A stretch of 64,000 nt of DNA from Liolophura sinensis. Taxonomy: Eukaryota; Mollusca; Polyplacophora; Chitonida; Chitonidae. The DNA is taken from NCBI RefSeq assembly GCF_032854445.1, contig NC_088301.1, positions 15,126,281 through 15,190,280 on the forward strand, read 5' to 3'. Every line of letters begins with the position of its first letter. Positions within the stretch are counted from its first letter, which is position 1. The position numbers were made by a program, and so were the translations under genes. The notes below the pieces were generated by a model. The model was not told the origin of the DNA. It was given only the letters and a program-made list of their open reading frames with translations, and made no database searches. Below are positions 54,593 to 64,000 of this stretch, one piece after another.

Positions 54593-55082
54593 GGCATATT
54601 TTGGGATGCCGAGTGGTAAATATATATATATTTTTTTGTTTTTAAATACTTATTTAAAGTAAATAAAGTGGGGAAAGATTCACTATTTGTATTAACATGC
54701 TCAGGTTGTCCTTATGGGTTTAGAATTTAAAATTTAAAACACAAGGAATTAGGGATAGGTATCAATACAAAATGTTGACAACTAAACTGATTTTGTTATT
54801 CGGATAATTTAGTACTTGCTAGTTTCGTCGTGGTTTGTGTTGTGCAGTTGAACTTTAAACTTTTTCGGCATATATTATGACTGACTTTTATTACATGTGA
54901 CTGTAACAATGACAATTTTAATATTTTAGATATTTAGTTACTGGAGTTCATTTTATTATTGCACACAAATTTATGAATTGTAAATTTACTGATTTTCCAT
55001 CGGAAAAAAAATAAAAGAAAGCACTATATGAAGATTGTAAAACACGTTTACAAAAATTATGTGGTAGCCGAAATTAGAGTTT
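54593..55082. other. No supported feature
   Basis: AT-rich, with a TA run at about 54,619-54,632. Confidence 0.5.
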
Positions 55083-55182
55083 GAGTGAGTGAGTGCTTGG
55101 GGTTTAACGTCGTACGTAACAATTGACGACGAAGGAATCCTTAGTGTGCATGTGATGTGCCTCCTTGTTGCAGGAGGGAGAA
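55083..55182 (-). mobile_element. SINE type B, 3' fragment
   Basis: GAGTGAGTGAGTGCTTGGGGTTTAACGTCGTACG..GACGACGAAGGAATCCTTAG..TGTGCCTCCTTGTTGCAGGA is the reversed tail and distal body. Confidence 0.85.
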
Positions 55183-55698
55183 CGAGCAAACCATTTGGTT
55201 ACCACAGAACAATAATAATTTGTTGGCTAATAAGAAACGCAGGATAACCTTACTAATTGGCACTTGTAGGCTTACACATCAGGCTATATACTTACAGGAT
55301 ACACCGACAGGCCTAGCATACTTAGGCTACCCATACAGTGCATATATCGCCTCACATATATAGATACAGCGATATCAGATTACCAACCGATTGCCTTGTT
55401 TATCTCTAATTAAATGGTTTTATAAGTAGAGGTACTCATCAATGTTTGCACTGACGTTAACATTTTGCAGACTGCTGTTGTTGTTGTTATGAATGTAGTC
55501 TATACGGGCTTATTAAATGAGAGAAATGACAAAACATGTTGCCGGTTTTACACACATTCTGCTGGTTATGATATACATGTTAGGTTCAACTTGTAGCTAC
55601 GCTGATCTATTTCTAAAAATGTCGAAAATTACGTTTAAATACATGCATCTATGTAATCCTGTATGTGATCTTGCAAATATGGTGTGATGTTGACCTAC

Positions 55699-56090
55699 AT
55701 CCGTTGATTCATGACGGAACATGTCTGTGGGGAACTCGAAATCGCGAGATTAGTAAACCCACGCGATGTTACTGTTAATCTCGCGTAGTGATTGGCAAAC
55801 CGCACGAGAATAACAAAATAGTACTGGTGGTAATTTTCTTGTGGAACCGTGCTTTGCCACTCGCGAGACTCGAGAGCTCGCGGAAAAATTACGGTCTTTG
55901 TCGCCATTTATTCTCGAGTTCTCCACCCGTGGGTTTTTGAGACGGTGAGAATAAGGGACTAGAGAAAACAAGAAACGTTATAATCTTTCGCGGTTTTAGC
56001 TATTGTGGCGTTGTGGAGTCTCGAGCCACGGGTTATTAAAACACGCGACAAGTGAAAGCGAGTGACTGCATCCGTCTTCCATATTACATG
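55699..56090 (-). repeat. Repeat R3, copy 2, inverted relative to copy 1
   Basis: The reverse complement aligns with 42,203-42,590: GGAAGACGGATGCAGTCACT; AAACCGCGAAAGATTATAACG; CTTGTTTTCTCTAG; AAAGACCGTAATTTTTCCGCGAG; TTGTTATTCTCGTGCGGTTT; ACATGTTCCGTCATGA. It lacks the tandem extension seen in copy 1. Frames within it are not genes. The stretch 55,183-55,698 is unassigned. Confidence 0.8.
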
Positions 56091-56121
56091 CCACTTAGAA
56101 CACGGTCCAAACAGATAAATA

Positions 56122-56185
56122 AAATGACTGTCGTCGCTGCTCTGGTTTTACTGTCTACATTGTAGAGTTTTGTATTGCTTACACA
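56122..56185 (-). repeat. R1 fragment
   Basis: AATGACTGTCGTCGCTGCTCTGGTTTTACTGTCTACATTGTAG matches the end of the reverse R1 copies (11,895-11,935). Confidence 0.55.
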
Positions 56186-56469
56186 GCCACATACAGATGC
56201 AAGATAAATAGTTACAACTCTAAACGCTGTTATGTTATAATGGCGCAAAATTGGCATAGTATGTCATCAAACTAAGAATAATTTGATGGCAAAAAACTGA
56301 AGCCGACACGTTTACTGCAACATTTCAAAGATTCAACGACTTGTAAACGCTTGTGAGAAATGGGCATATGGTTTGAGACCTACGCGATGACATTTGGCGT
56401 TCAAAGGCAACCTTTGCTTGTGTGTTTGGTGTTTAAACGTCTTATTAACGTCGGATTAATCTGGTTGTG

Positions 56470-56626
56470 ATTTCAATTCCAGCTCATGCTGGCTTCCTCT
56501 CCCGTCGTATGTAGAAAGGTCTGCCTGCGGGTTGTCGTGCATGGGTTTCCCTAGGCATAGGTTTCCTACCACCACAACTGGTAGCCGTCGTATAAGGAAA
56601 TATTCTTGACTACAACCAAATAAATA
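56470..56626 (+). mobile_element. SINE type A, 3' part, diverged
   Basis: CAATTCCAGCTCATGCTGGCTTCCTCTCC..GAAAGGTCTGCCTGCGGGTTGTCG..GTAGCCGTCGTATAAGGAAATATTCTTGA, tail shortened. Confidence 0.8.
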
Positions 56627-56783
56627 GATCGGGACCGGTGGCGTCCCACTTGTCGTATCACTTGCCTTTATCCATAGACCTGTGTGGAAATAACTGAACA
56701 GCCAACTGTAAATTCCTTCAGCGTCTCCTCTGTCATTCCTGTGTTGATTTGAATGGATAGTCGACAGTCATCAGACCCAACAC

Positions 56784-56840
56784 TGACGAGTGTTTCACTT
56801 ATACGATGGCTGCCAGCAATATTGTGAAAGGATTCCGGAA
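56784..56840 (-). mobile_element. SINE type A body fragment
   Basis: GTGTTTCACTTATACGATGGCTGCCAGCAATATTGTGAAAGGATTCCGG, reversed body only. Confidence 0.6.
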
Positions 56841-57598
56841 AAAGCGGCCGTGGGGTGGGGCTGGAGGTGGACACAACTGCTTTGATGGCCCTGACACACA
56901 ATACACAAAGCATTCAGTGGCAGGCCATTCAAATGTATTCTACAAAGGAGAAGAAAACATAAAAAAATGACGCCAAAATCAGGTGAAAGAGCTTCAAAAC
57001 TCATTTGCAAATATGATCTTTAATATTTTTGAGGTATTTATCGTTGTTGCATAATAATGTTCTAAATAAGGATGTGATGCTTGCCTAATAAATTTATTTG
57101 AATGTAAATTTGTTGTTTATATCGAAACATAAGCATTTAGCCTAAATTTTGATTCATTTATGAACATATTAAAACTGTAAATATGATCCAAATTGATCAA
57201 AGCTGAACAGAACAAATTCTAGTGCAAAAATATTTATTAAACTTGTGTTACATCTCATTTATGACATTATCAAACAAAGACTATAAATACCAAAAGGTGG
57301 TCTCAAATATCCACCATACAAAAGCTATTTTCAAGTGTCTTTTTCTCAGCCTCACGGTCATACTTACGTAAATATAGAGTTTTGGACTTTCAACAAATTT
57401 TCTTGTTCATATTTGTTTCTTTCCTTGAAACGGAAGAACAATGTATTCAATACCTTAAAAAAAAATTCGCCTAATCCAATAAGCCATTATTCCCTTAAAA
57501 CTTTCAGTTCTTGTAGTCACATTTTTACATTTTATTTTCGATTAAATTGTTTTATATACGTTTTGGTGATGTATAAAATATTTACTTATTTATATTTT
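56841..57598. other. No supported gene
   Basis: AT-rich. A 92-codon plus frame (57,335-57,613) is low complexity and ends in a SINE tail. Confidence 0.45.
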
Positions 57599-57663
57599 GA
57601 TTTATTTATTTGATTGGTGTTTAACGCCGTACTCAAAACATTTCACTCATACGACGGCGCACA
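57599..57663 (-). mobile_element. SINE type A tail fragment
   Basis: TTATTTATTTGATTGGTGTTTAACGCCGTACTCAAAACATTTCACTCATACGACGGCG. Confidence 0.8.
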
Positions 57664-59619
57664 AACCACAAGCCGTGTTCAGATTCATGTTACATGTACA
57701 TACATGACATATGTACAATATTTTTTCAGATATTATTAAAGGGCAGGCAAAGTACTCGCGAAGTTCTGCACCCTAAATCAATCTGGTCGATTGGATTCAT
57801 TTTACTCCTTTTGACAGATGCCAACAAGTACATTTGTATGTCCAACATTTTAACCTTATTTAGAAAGCATAATCCACTTTAAAACAGTTAAATGCAATTT
57901 AAAATTTAATTTAATTTTTATAGTTGCATGCATTTTATCCGGTTTACTAGCTATTCAAAGCGTCTAAATAACACATTCGATTCAAAAACAGTCGACAATG
58001 TACGTGTATAATTAAGGGTTAGTTTATTATCGAAGGGACGCAACTCTTGCAGCGGTTACGTCGGAGATACCTCAGTATTATTTATTTGTTGGCAAGACGG
58101 GCAAAGATGTAATCCATCGTTATCCAAAGAAGCCATTTCCAAGCTCAACTAATAAAATACATGGTTAGATGGATATATCTAAAAACTGTTTACCGCCGTA
58201 TTTTTCAGTGGGGGATCGGATAAAATTATTGAGGTGCATGCATGCCACTGATATCATGAGTGTGGATTCAATCGTAACCGAGGAGAATAGCCCTTGATTT
58301 ATCTAGCGTCTCCGGTTCTTCCGCCTATACAGTTGATCGTTATCGTGCAACTCAAAAATTCTTAAGTATAGCGTTAGGCAGGAATGAAATGAACAAAAAA
58401 ATAAATAAACTGACGCCCAAGAGAAACTCTACAAAGAGTTCAAATCAATTTATTTTGCCAAAGCCAAAAAAAAAACAGGATGACTGAAGTTTAATGTATT
58501 GAAAAGACCAATGACTTTAGATATTGAAAGTCTTGAGTAAGAACGGATAAGGCAGTCCTCAAATCATTTTACAGGTAAACTAACAGAGCAAAAAATAGCA
58601 ATTCCATCTTGGTTAAAATACCAAGAAGCACACCTCGAGTTTAACTTGCTAATCATACAATCGAAGATGTTAGCACTGGTTGTGCCCGAACGTGCTCACA
58701 ATACCCCGGATGTTTTCAATTTAACCAGTCGTAAGAGTTCTGGAAAGAATAATAGGGAGTTCTCAGTTCTTTTGTAGTTCGTGTAAGTGGTCGTTTTGAA
58801 AATTAGTCTTGCGACCACTGATCCGTAACATCCATTATGGTTCGATGCCTTGATGAAGGATCTTATATGAATCAGTATGGGGTACTGTTTTGGAGCAGGT
58901 GTTTTGCAACCATTTGTTTTCTAAAGGCGACGTCTGTGGTAGCCTGCTACCAAATCTGATTTGTATAATTGGGTAGGCTGACTATATCTCAAGCACACAA
59001 GGATCAGGAGAATTGAAACCTGGTTAGCGTAAAACCCAGGTTAGCGTGACATTATGATTCCTTAAGGTCCGCTACATGGTTTTACATTGATAAGAGGACC
59101 AGGCTGAATACTGACGATCAACAAGCCCCCTAACTGCGCCTTTCTAATGCACTTTAGCCTATTAACATGGTGGATCCTTTGTGATAAATACTCTCAATGT
59201 CAGCGACAGACGTTTAATTTTTCGTTTAATCAGTCCTTTGTTTGGCGTACCTCATCGTGGTTTACCAGTGGCATACAAATGTCGGGCTTAACGCTAAGAT
59301 TTTGACCGATGTATACGTGTAAAATAAATAGGCATTCATAGTTCTTCTAAGATGTCAAAATCAATAATGTCGAACTAACATCAGGTGACAAAAGCGACCA
59401 CTGCAAATGATCCAGTGACGACCGTGCAATAGTTGGCCAATGTTCCCATGCAACACTTAGAATCAACTGTTTAGGTAAGTACTCGTATAGTAGCAACTTG
59501 CTGGCCAACAGCGTCATTACTCAAACAGCATTAGGTAAAAACAACAGTTAACTGTGTTCTGTTAGACATCGTTCACTGGTCTAAAATGACTAAAAATGCT
59601 GCGATATCTCATTCTACAT
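57664..59619. other. No supported gene
   Basis: A weak SINE A relic (CTTAAGTATAGCGTTAGGC..AATAAATAAAC) lies at about 58,360-58,410. The rest is unassigned. Confidence 0.4.
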
Positions 59620-59694
59620 AGGTGTTTTACTAATATTTCACGTATACGACGGCGGCCAGCATTACGGTGGAAGGAAATCGGACAGAAACCCATG
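59620..59694 (-). mobile_element. SINE type A tail and body fragment
   Basis: AGGTGTTTTACTAATATTTCACGTATACGACGGCGGCCAGCATTACGGTGGAAGGAAATCGG, with a short deletion inside the tail domain. Confidence 0.75.
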
Positions 59695-59816
59695 ACAAGG
59701 CACCCATGACAAGGTGGAAAAGCACACACTCATATTCGAAACAAAATAAAGCGGTCCACAATCTGCATTTACAATAATGCGTGACATTTTATAAGCCCCT
59801 TAACACCATTAATTAT

Positions 59817-60139
59817 CCGCTTCGGGAGCGGTAGATCCAGAGTCAATCCTGGGTCGAATCACACCTATGACTTTAAAAGAGGACGTTCTAATTTCCTCGC
59901 TTGGCGTTCAGCATGAAAGGGATAGTGCAACTACTGGTTGACTCGTATCAGTATAATGGCGAGGGCGGGGCGGCTTACTTGCCTTCGCTAAGGCATCAGA
60001 GTGAAGCAGCACTAAATAGAAGAACGATGGGAATCCATCCTGCAACAAGGAGGCACATTGCATGCACTCTAAGGATTCCTTCGTCGTCATATGACTGAAA
60101 AATTGTTAAGTATGACGTTAAACCCAAAGCACTCACTCC
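59817..60139 (+). mobile_element. SINE type B, head-truncated
   Basis: Begins CCGCTTCGGGAGCGGTAGATC, box B-like GGGTCGAATCAC, body CTTCCTCGCTTGGCGTTCAGCATGAAAGGGATAGTGCAAC and GTGAAGCAGCACTAAATAG, tail TATGACGTTAAACCCAAAGCACTCACTC. Nearly complete apart from box A. Confidence 0.92.
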
Positions 60140-60160
60140 CCATTACACAAACAAGATTAG

Positions 60161-60401
60161 GACAGCTTCGGTGTCCTAATGGTTAGAGCGTCCGCCTTGA
60201 ACCTTGGTCGGATCATGACTAAAAATGGTACTTCTTGCTGTCTAGTTTGGTATTCAGCACAGAGGTGAGAGTAAGGAAAAAAGAACTGATTGGGCCGGTG
60301 TCAGTATAAAGTGACGAGGTGGGGTGTCTTGTCTACTGTCTAGTCGCTCTTACTGAACAACTGTTAAGTACTACGTTAAACCCACGCATACATATATATA
60401 A
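60161..60401 (+). mobile_element. tRNA-derived SINE, third type (C)
   Basis: Head GACAGCTTCGGTGTCCTAATGGTTAGAGCGTCCGCC (box A-like), then TTGGTCGGATCATGAC (box B-like). The body has GGTGTCAGTATAAAGTGACGAGGTGGGGTGTC, which differs from types A and B. The end TACTACGTTAAACCCACGCATACATATATA is similar to type B. It is placed 20 bp after the type B copy. Confidence 0.8.
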
Positions 60402-60515
60402 ACATAAACCGAATTAGGTAAAGAAAAACCTGTTTCGTGCATTTTATTAGATGCAATACCCTGGAGTAGATTGACGCAGAATGCAGTCATCATAAGACAG
60501 CCCAAAGGGACACAC

Positions 60516-60851
60516 TCATAGCAAAAAGGTCAGCGCTTTGCATTCAGAATATTGCGTTGCTCTTTTCCATGACAAAAAGCATATTGTAACTTGTTTTTTC
60601 ATCATGATCAATGGAAGAAACTCGTGAATGCCTTCTCGACCCCAGCCAGCTATTCCACGCTGCGCTGCCTGGATTTTACACTTTGGGGTGTCTAGGTTAA
60701 ATCTGTGCAACGGTTGAATATTCACTGTTAAGACGACAGGCTCTTCCGAGAGAAAAGCTTTCTGGTGAATGGTATCAGGTGCGTGGACAAGATTCCTTAT
60801 GGAACCCCAGAACGCTGTACATTGCTCAAGATTATGAAGAACTACACTCAC
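60516..60851 (-). other. Open frame of 111 codons, unrecognised
   Basis: The minus frame contains VVLHNLEQCTAFWGSIRNLV and QRGIAGWGREGIHEFL. There is no signal peptide and no firm splice pair. It could be an exon of the same gene as the SRCR-like frame just to the right, but nothing links them except strand and distance. Confidence 0.2.
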
Positions 60852-60917
60852 ATGTCAAGTTACGAGACTTTTGAGATTTTTTGGTTTTTTTTTTCTCTCA
60901 ACTTACAAAAACTAATT

Positions 60918-61115
60918 TTATTGATTTGACATGAAAATGCCAACAAATATTTGTACCCAGAAGGTCAGATTTATGAGTGGGCGGAACCGTTTAGAAACTA
61001 ATAGAACCCACAGCCCATCCTCACAGATCTCAACCCTTCCATTATACACCAGACCGTGCTGATTTCGGACATGCAACAAGTCGCTATGGTGAAAGGCTAC
61101 TTCGGCAGAGCACAC
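60918..61115 (-). pseudogene. SRCR-like fragment
   Basis: LLHVRNQHGLVYNGRVEICE then DGLWVLL resembles the first strands of a scavenger-receptor cysteine-rich domain (V-R-L-x-x-G...x-G-R-V-E-V-x-x-x-G-x-W-G-T-V). Only this part, about 25 residues, is seen, and the sequence after W departs from the pattern. It may be an exon start, a relic or chance. Confidence 0.2.
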
Positions 61116-61149
61116 TACTACGCCATCGTAGCTCCGTTAGCTCGAACTA

Positions 61150-64000
61150 GTCGTGGAATCTGTTTCCAACGAGGGAGTAACCTATCTCTCGCTTAACTTT
61201 TTTCGTTTTTCCTTAACTAGTAACCTTTGCTAAGTCTTACGGCTTAAACTTAATTTGAAGGAGATCTCCTAAAACGTGATATATGCGAGTATGTGTTTAT
61301 TATACTGTGGACACTTATTTGCTGTTAGTTTCCGTTTTCTCCCCAGATACTGAGTAGATTAGTTGGGCTCTATAGAACGTAACAAACTTTTCAGAGTGCC
61401 TTTTCGACATTACTGAGGTTGTAGAGACTTTAGAGATGATTGCTAGATGATTATATCACGTGATGAAATTACATTCAAGTATAACCGTTTATCCTATCGA
61501 GTAGGCATCGTAAGTCGCCAATATTAACCTTCCTGACACACAGTCAGTATCCCTTAAGAGCCATATTAGATATTTGAATCTTTAGTTTTGTCGACCCGAT
61601 TGTCTCCTAAAGTGTATGAAATTACATCTCGGCCTTTTATTTTGTTATAAATTTTCTCTAGTATTTTCACTTCAAACTGATATGTAGTGTGTGAACAAAA
61701 CAATAAAATATAACAAAAATGCGAGCGTCACATGTGAGGAACTTCGTTTATTGCGTGCCTAAGTGGAGTTGTTTTGCTCAAGTACCCCAGTTTTCTCTAC
61801 CCATAAAACTGGTGGTTGTCGTAGGATTATTCCTTAATACAAACAGATTAAATCCATCGATCAAATAAAAATATATATATCTTCGTCAGCATTCTGGAGA
61901 CCTTGTAACAAACCTTATGTAGCGTTACGAACAATGACTGTCATGTTGATGCTATGTATCTGCAATATTGCCTAGAATGGTAGTTGCGTGTTGGTCATGT
62001 CCCAGGTTTTTTCTTTCAAACAATAGCCCAGTTGCCAATCAAAGAAGCCCTTAATATGTACCAGTATATCGCATCTCCCATGATCACGCAATATTTCGAA
62101 ATATGTACAATGCAATGTTCTGAATCTGCCTAACACCTTTATATTTGTTAAACTGAGGCCGTTTGCACATGTTCAACGTAAGCTGGTGACGCAAGTAAAA
62201 ATACGAGTCAGGTCTGATCTAGAATGTAAAAACGGGATAATCTTGGTACATACGGCAAGGGGATGTGGGTCAAATATTCACACATAATATAAGGGGATAT
62301 AGGTCAACTCTTATGGGTACATAGCCTAAGGCAAATACGGGATATATGTTAAATCTTCGTACATAGTGGGACAGATTTAACGCGGGGTGCCAAGGCGTTG
62401 GTGTTTATTTTTCCACACTTGCGTGGAAAATAGGAAATAAAGAATATGTGTCAATTCACCAGGGATGCCTTCTATACAACACGGACAGTGCAATCGTTAT
62501 TAAACGTTTGTTTATTAGATTGGAGGGCTAATCATTTCGTGCTACAAGAAATTATACTGCCTGACCAGCATGGGCCCTAAAGCAGTAACGGGAATCTGTC
62601 ACTAGTAGACGATGTGCAAAACATATATGAAAACTACCTACAGGGATAGAGTACTGCTTACTAGTCATATATATTGATGGTCAGGAATAAGTTACAGTTT
62701 ACAAAACCATGTCACGTAAATGGGGTTTACAGGCTTTGCTGTGTATTAATAAAAAAAAACATCTCATATTTTGGAATTTCATAACAGTCATTAGATTTCG
62801 CCAAGGCCTGCTAATATGGGAAATATGGCAAAACCGAGTTACAGTTACTAAGGTAATTGCACGTCTAACGATAGTATCATGTTTATACCTGGTCTTCGTA
62901 AGATTCATGACGTGGAAACATTTCGTGCTTTAATTATTAAATAAGTTTCGTTAGATAAGGCTGATCCAAAACAGTTTTCATCTTCAAAGCTCAGTTTATA
63001 ATCTGACGTGATTGTTCTGAAAATATAAGTATTAATACATACACATGTACGTATTAATACCAGCAGCTTAATAACACCCCCGTGTTATACAGCGTAATTA
63101 TTAAATGATAGCGATTTCCCGTTCTATCTTCTTTAAAGGCATGTATGCATTGAGTTACTATGGCTACCAGCTGAAACCCAAATATTACAGAAGTCAGATA
63201 AGTGTACTGTTTTTCTAATTTGCTTCATTTGATTGATCCTCGGGCATTTCATGAGGACGATGTCGAGCAAATAGCACCCGTTAACTGCCACTTGTACATA
63301 GTAGTCCAAATTCTGTCTAATCACTGTAGCTCGTCGATACAAATAACGGCAATCCCATGCCGCATGCAAATCGCAAATTCAATCGATTTTGTGTTACGTG
63401 TGTTTGATTGCCTTTCACAAAATATCAGCCTGGATTGTACATGTGTTACCGTTCAAAATGGATAATTATCGTGTACGAAACTCATATTTCCTGAAAAGCA
63501 ATATTTTGATCTGTTCTTGGTAAAGAAAAAAAAGTAATTTACAAATATGAATTTTTTTCCAAACGTCTCCTGTGCAGCCTCTTTAAACGATGCTAGTGGA
63601 ACGTGGGTATTTTTTTTTTGTTTCTACAAGATAAATCAGAGTGGTCTTACTGATGGACCTGAAGTCAAATAAATAAATAACAAAACAAAAAATAAGAGTA
63701 CAAACACTGTGATATCAGAAATGTGTAACTTTGTATGTTTTTGCTCCAAAGATCGGTTAAAGATGTGCACATGAAGGCTGTTTCCAACTATGATAATAGT
63801 TCACTAGGTCGGAATTAAATGGGCACGTCGATCATTTTGCATGGGTTTATAGTTAGTGTTCTGTACACTTATGCTACTCTGTATGCTCTGTACTCTGTAC
63901 TCTGGTTGGGAGGATTTATTGTTATTTAAATTGACATTTCTCTCATAGTAACAAGGCAGCTTCCAATTCAACGCACCAGCTTTGCCGTCTTGCTGGGGAT
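61150..64000. other. Long stretch without a supported gene
   Basis: Contains a faint SINE A relic (61,785-61,870), a threefold loose repeat of about 55 bp (GGCAAGGGGATGTGGGTCAA-like, 62,255-62,370) and a short CTCTGTA repeat at 63,870-63,905. Frames at 62,699-62,933 and 63,133-63,465 overlap on both strands and carry no motif. Confidence 0.45.

Noticed and set aside
57335-57613. 92-codon plus frame
   Set aside because: AT-rich low complexity ending in a SINE tail.

Overview
This is animal nuclear DNA, most likely from a lophotrochozoan marine invertebrate and best guessed as a mollusc. It is AT-rich and non-operonic. Coding potential is broken into short pieces flanked by splice-like GT/AG signals. 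The sequence is crowded with tRNA-derived SINEs of two kinds I associate with mollusc genomes: one ending in a TTGAGTACGGCGTAAAACACCAATC domain plus (AATA)n, the other ending in GACGTTAAACCC plus (CACT)n. The species guess rests on recall of such repeats, not on a search. I see no bacterial genes, CRISPR array, rRNA or intact tRNA gene.

Left part (1-12,400). A minus-strand LTR retrotransposon runs off the left edge (LTR about 3,016-3,323, proline-type primer site, gag, zinc knuckle, protease, integrase). Integrase follows protease directly with no reverse transcriptase between them, the rare Gmr1-like pol order. Further right, four minus-strand open segments (12,325-12,170, 10,757-10,610, 5,497-5,316, 5,179-5,112) have splice sites and mutually compatible phases, and may be one host gene. 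A LINE remnant (8.4-9.3 kb) lies in its long intron.

Middle (12,400-38,500). This is mostly repeats. A SINE sits inside an older repeat (R2) with a visible target duplication at 14.5 kb. A decayed Ty3/gypsy gag-protease segment occupies 20.3-22.5 kb. Several SINEs with clear target duplications lie at 23.6-26.0 kb, a 112-bp minisatellite at 27.7-28.5 kb, and many copies of an unclassified dispersed repeat (R1) are scattered through the region. Long stretches show nothing I can support.

Right part (38,500-64,000). A Jockey/CR1-like LINE (38.5-42.2 kb, minus) is interrupted right after its FADD catalytic motif by a piece of a hAT-like DNA transposon carrying a BED-type zinc-finger exon. Next to it is a CTCGAGA/CGCGAGA-rich repeat (R3) with an inverted partner at 55.7-56.1 kb. 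At 46.5-48.2 kb two phase-matched minus-strand exons resemble the end of a HECT-type ubiquitin-ligase domain. Candidate short coding pieces follow: a first exon at 46.14 kb, a small secreted peptide at 54.04 kb, and an SRCR-like remnant at 61 kb. The rest is SINEs and unassigned DNA.

The genes do not form a pathway. The window is best read as repeat-dense intergenic and intronic DNA with parts of two or more host genes and a legible order of insertions.
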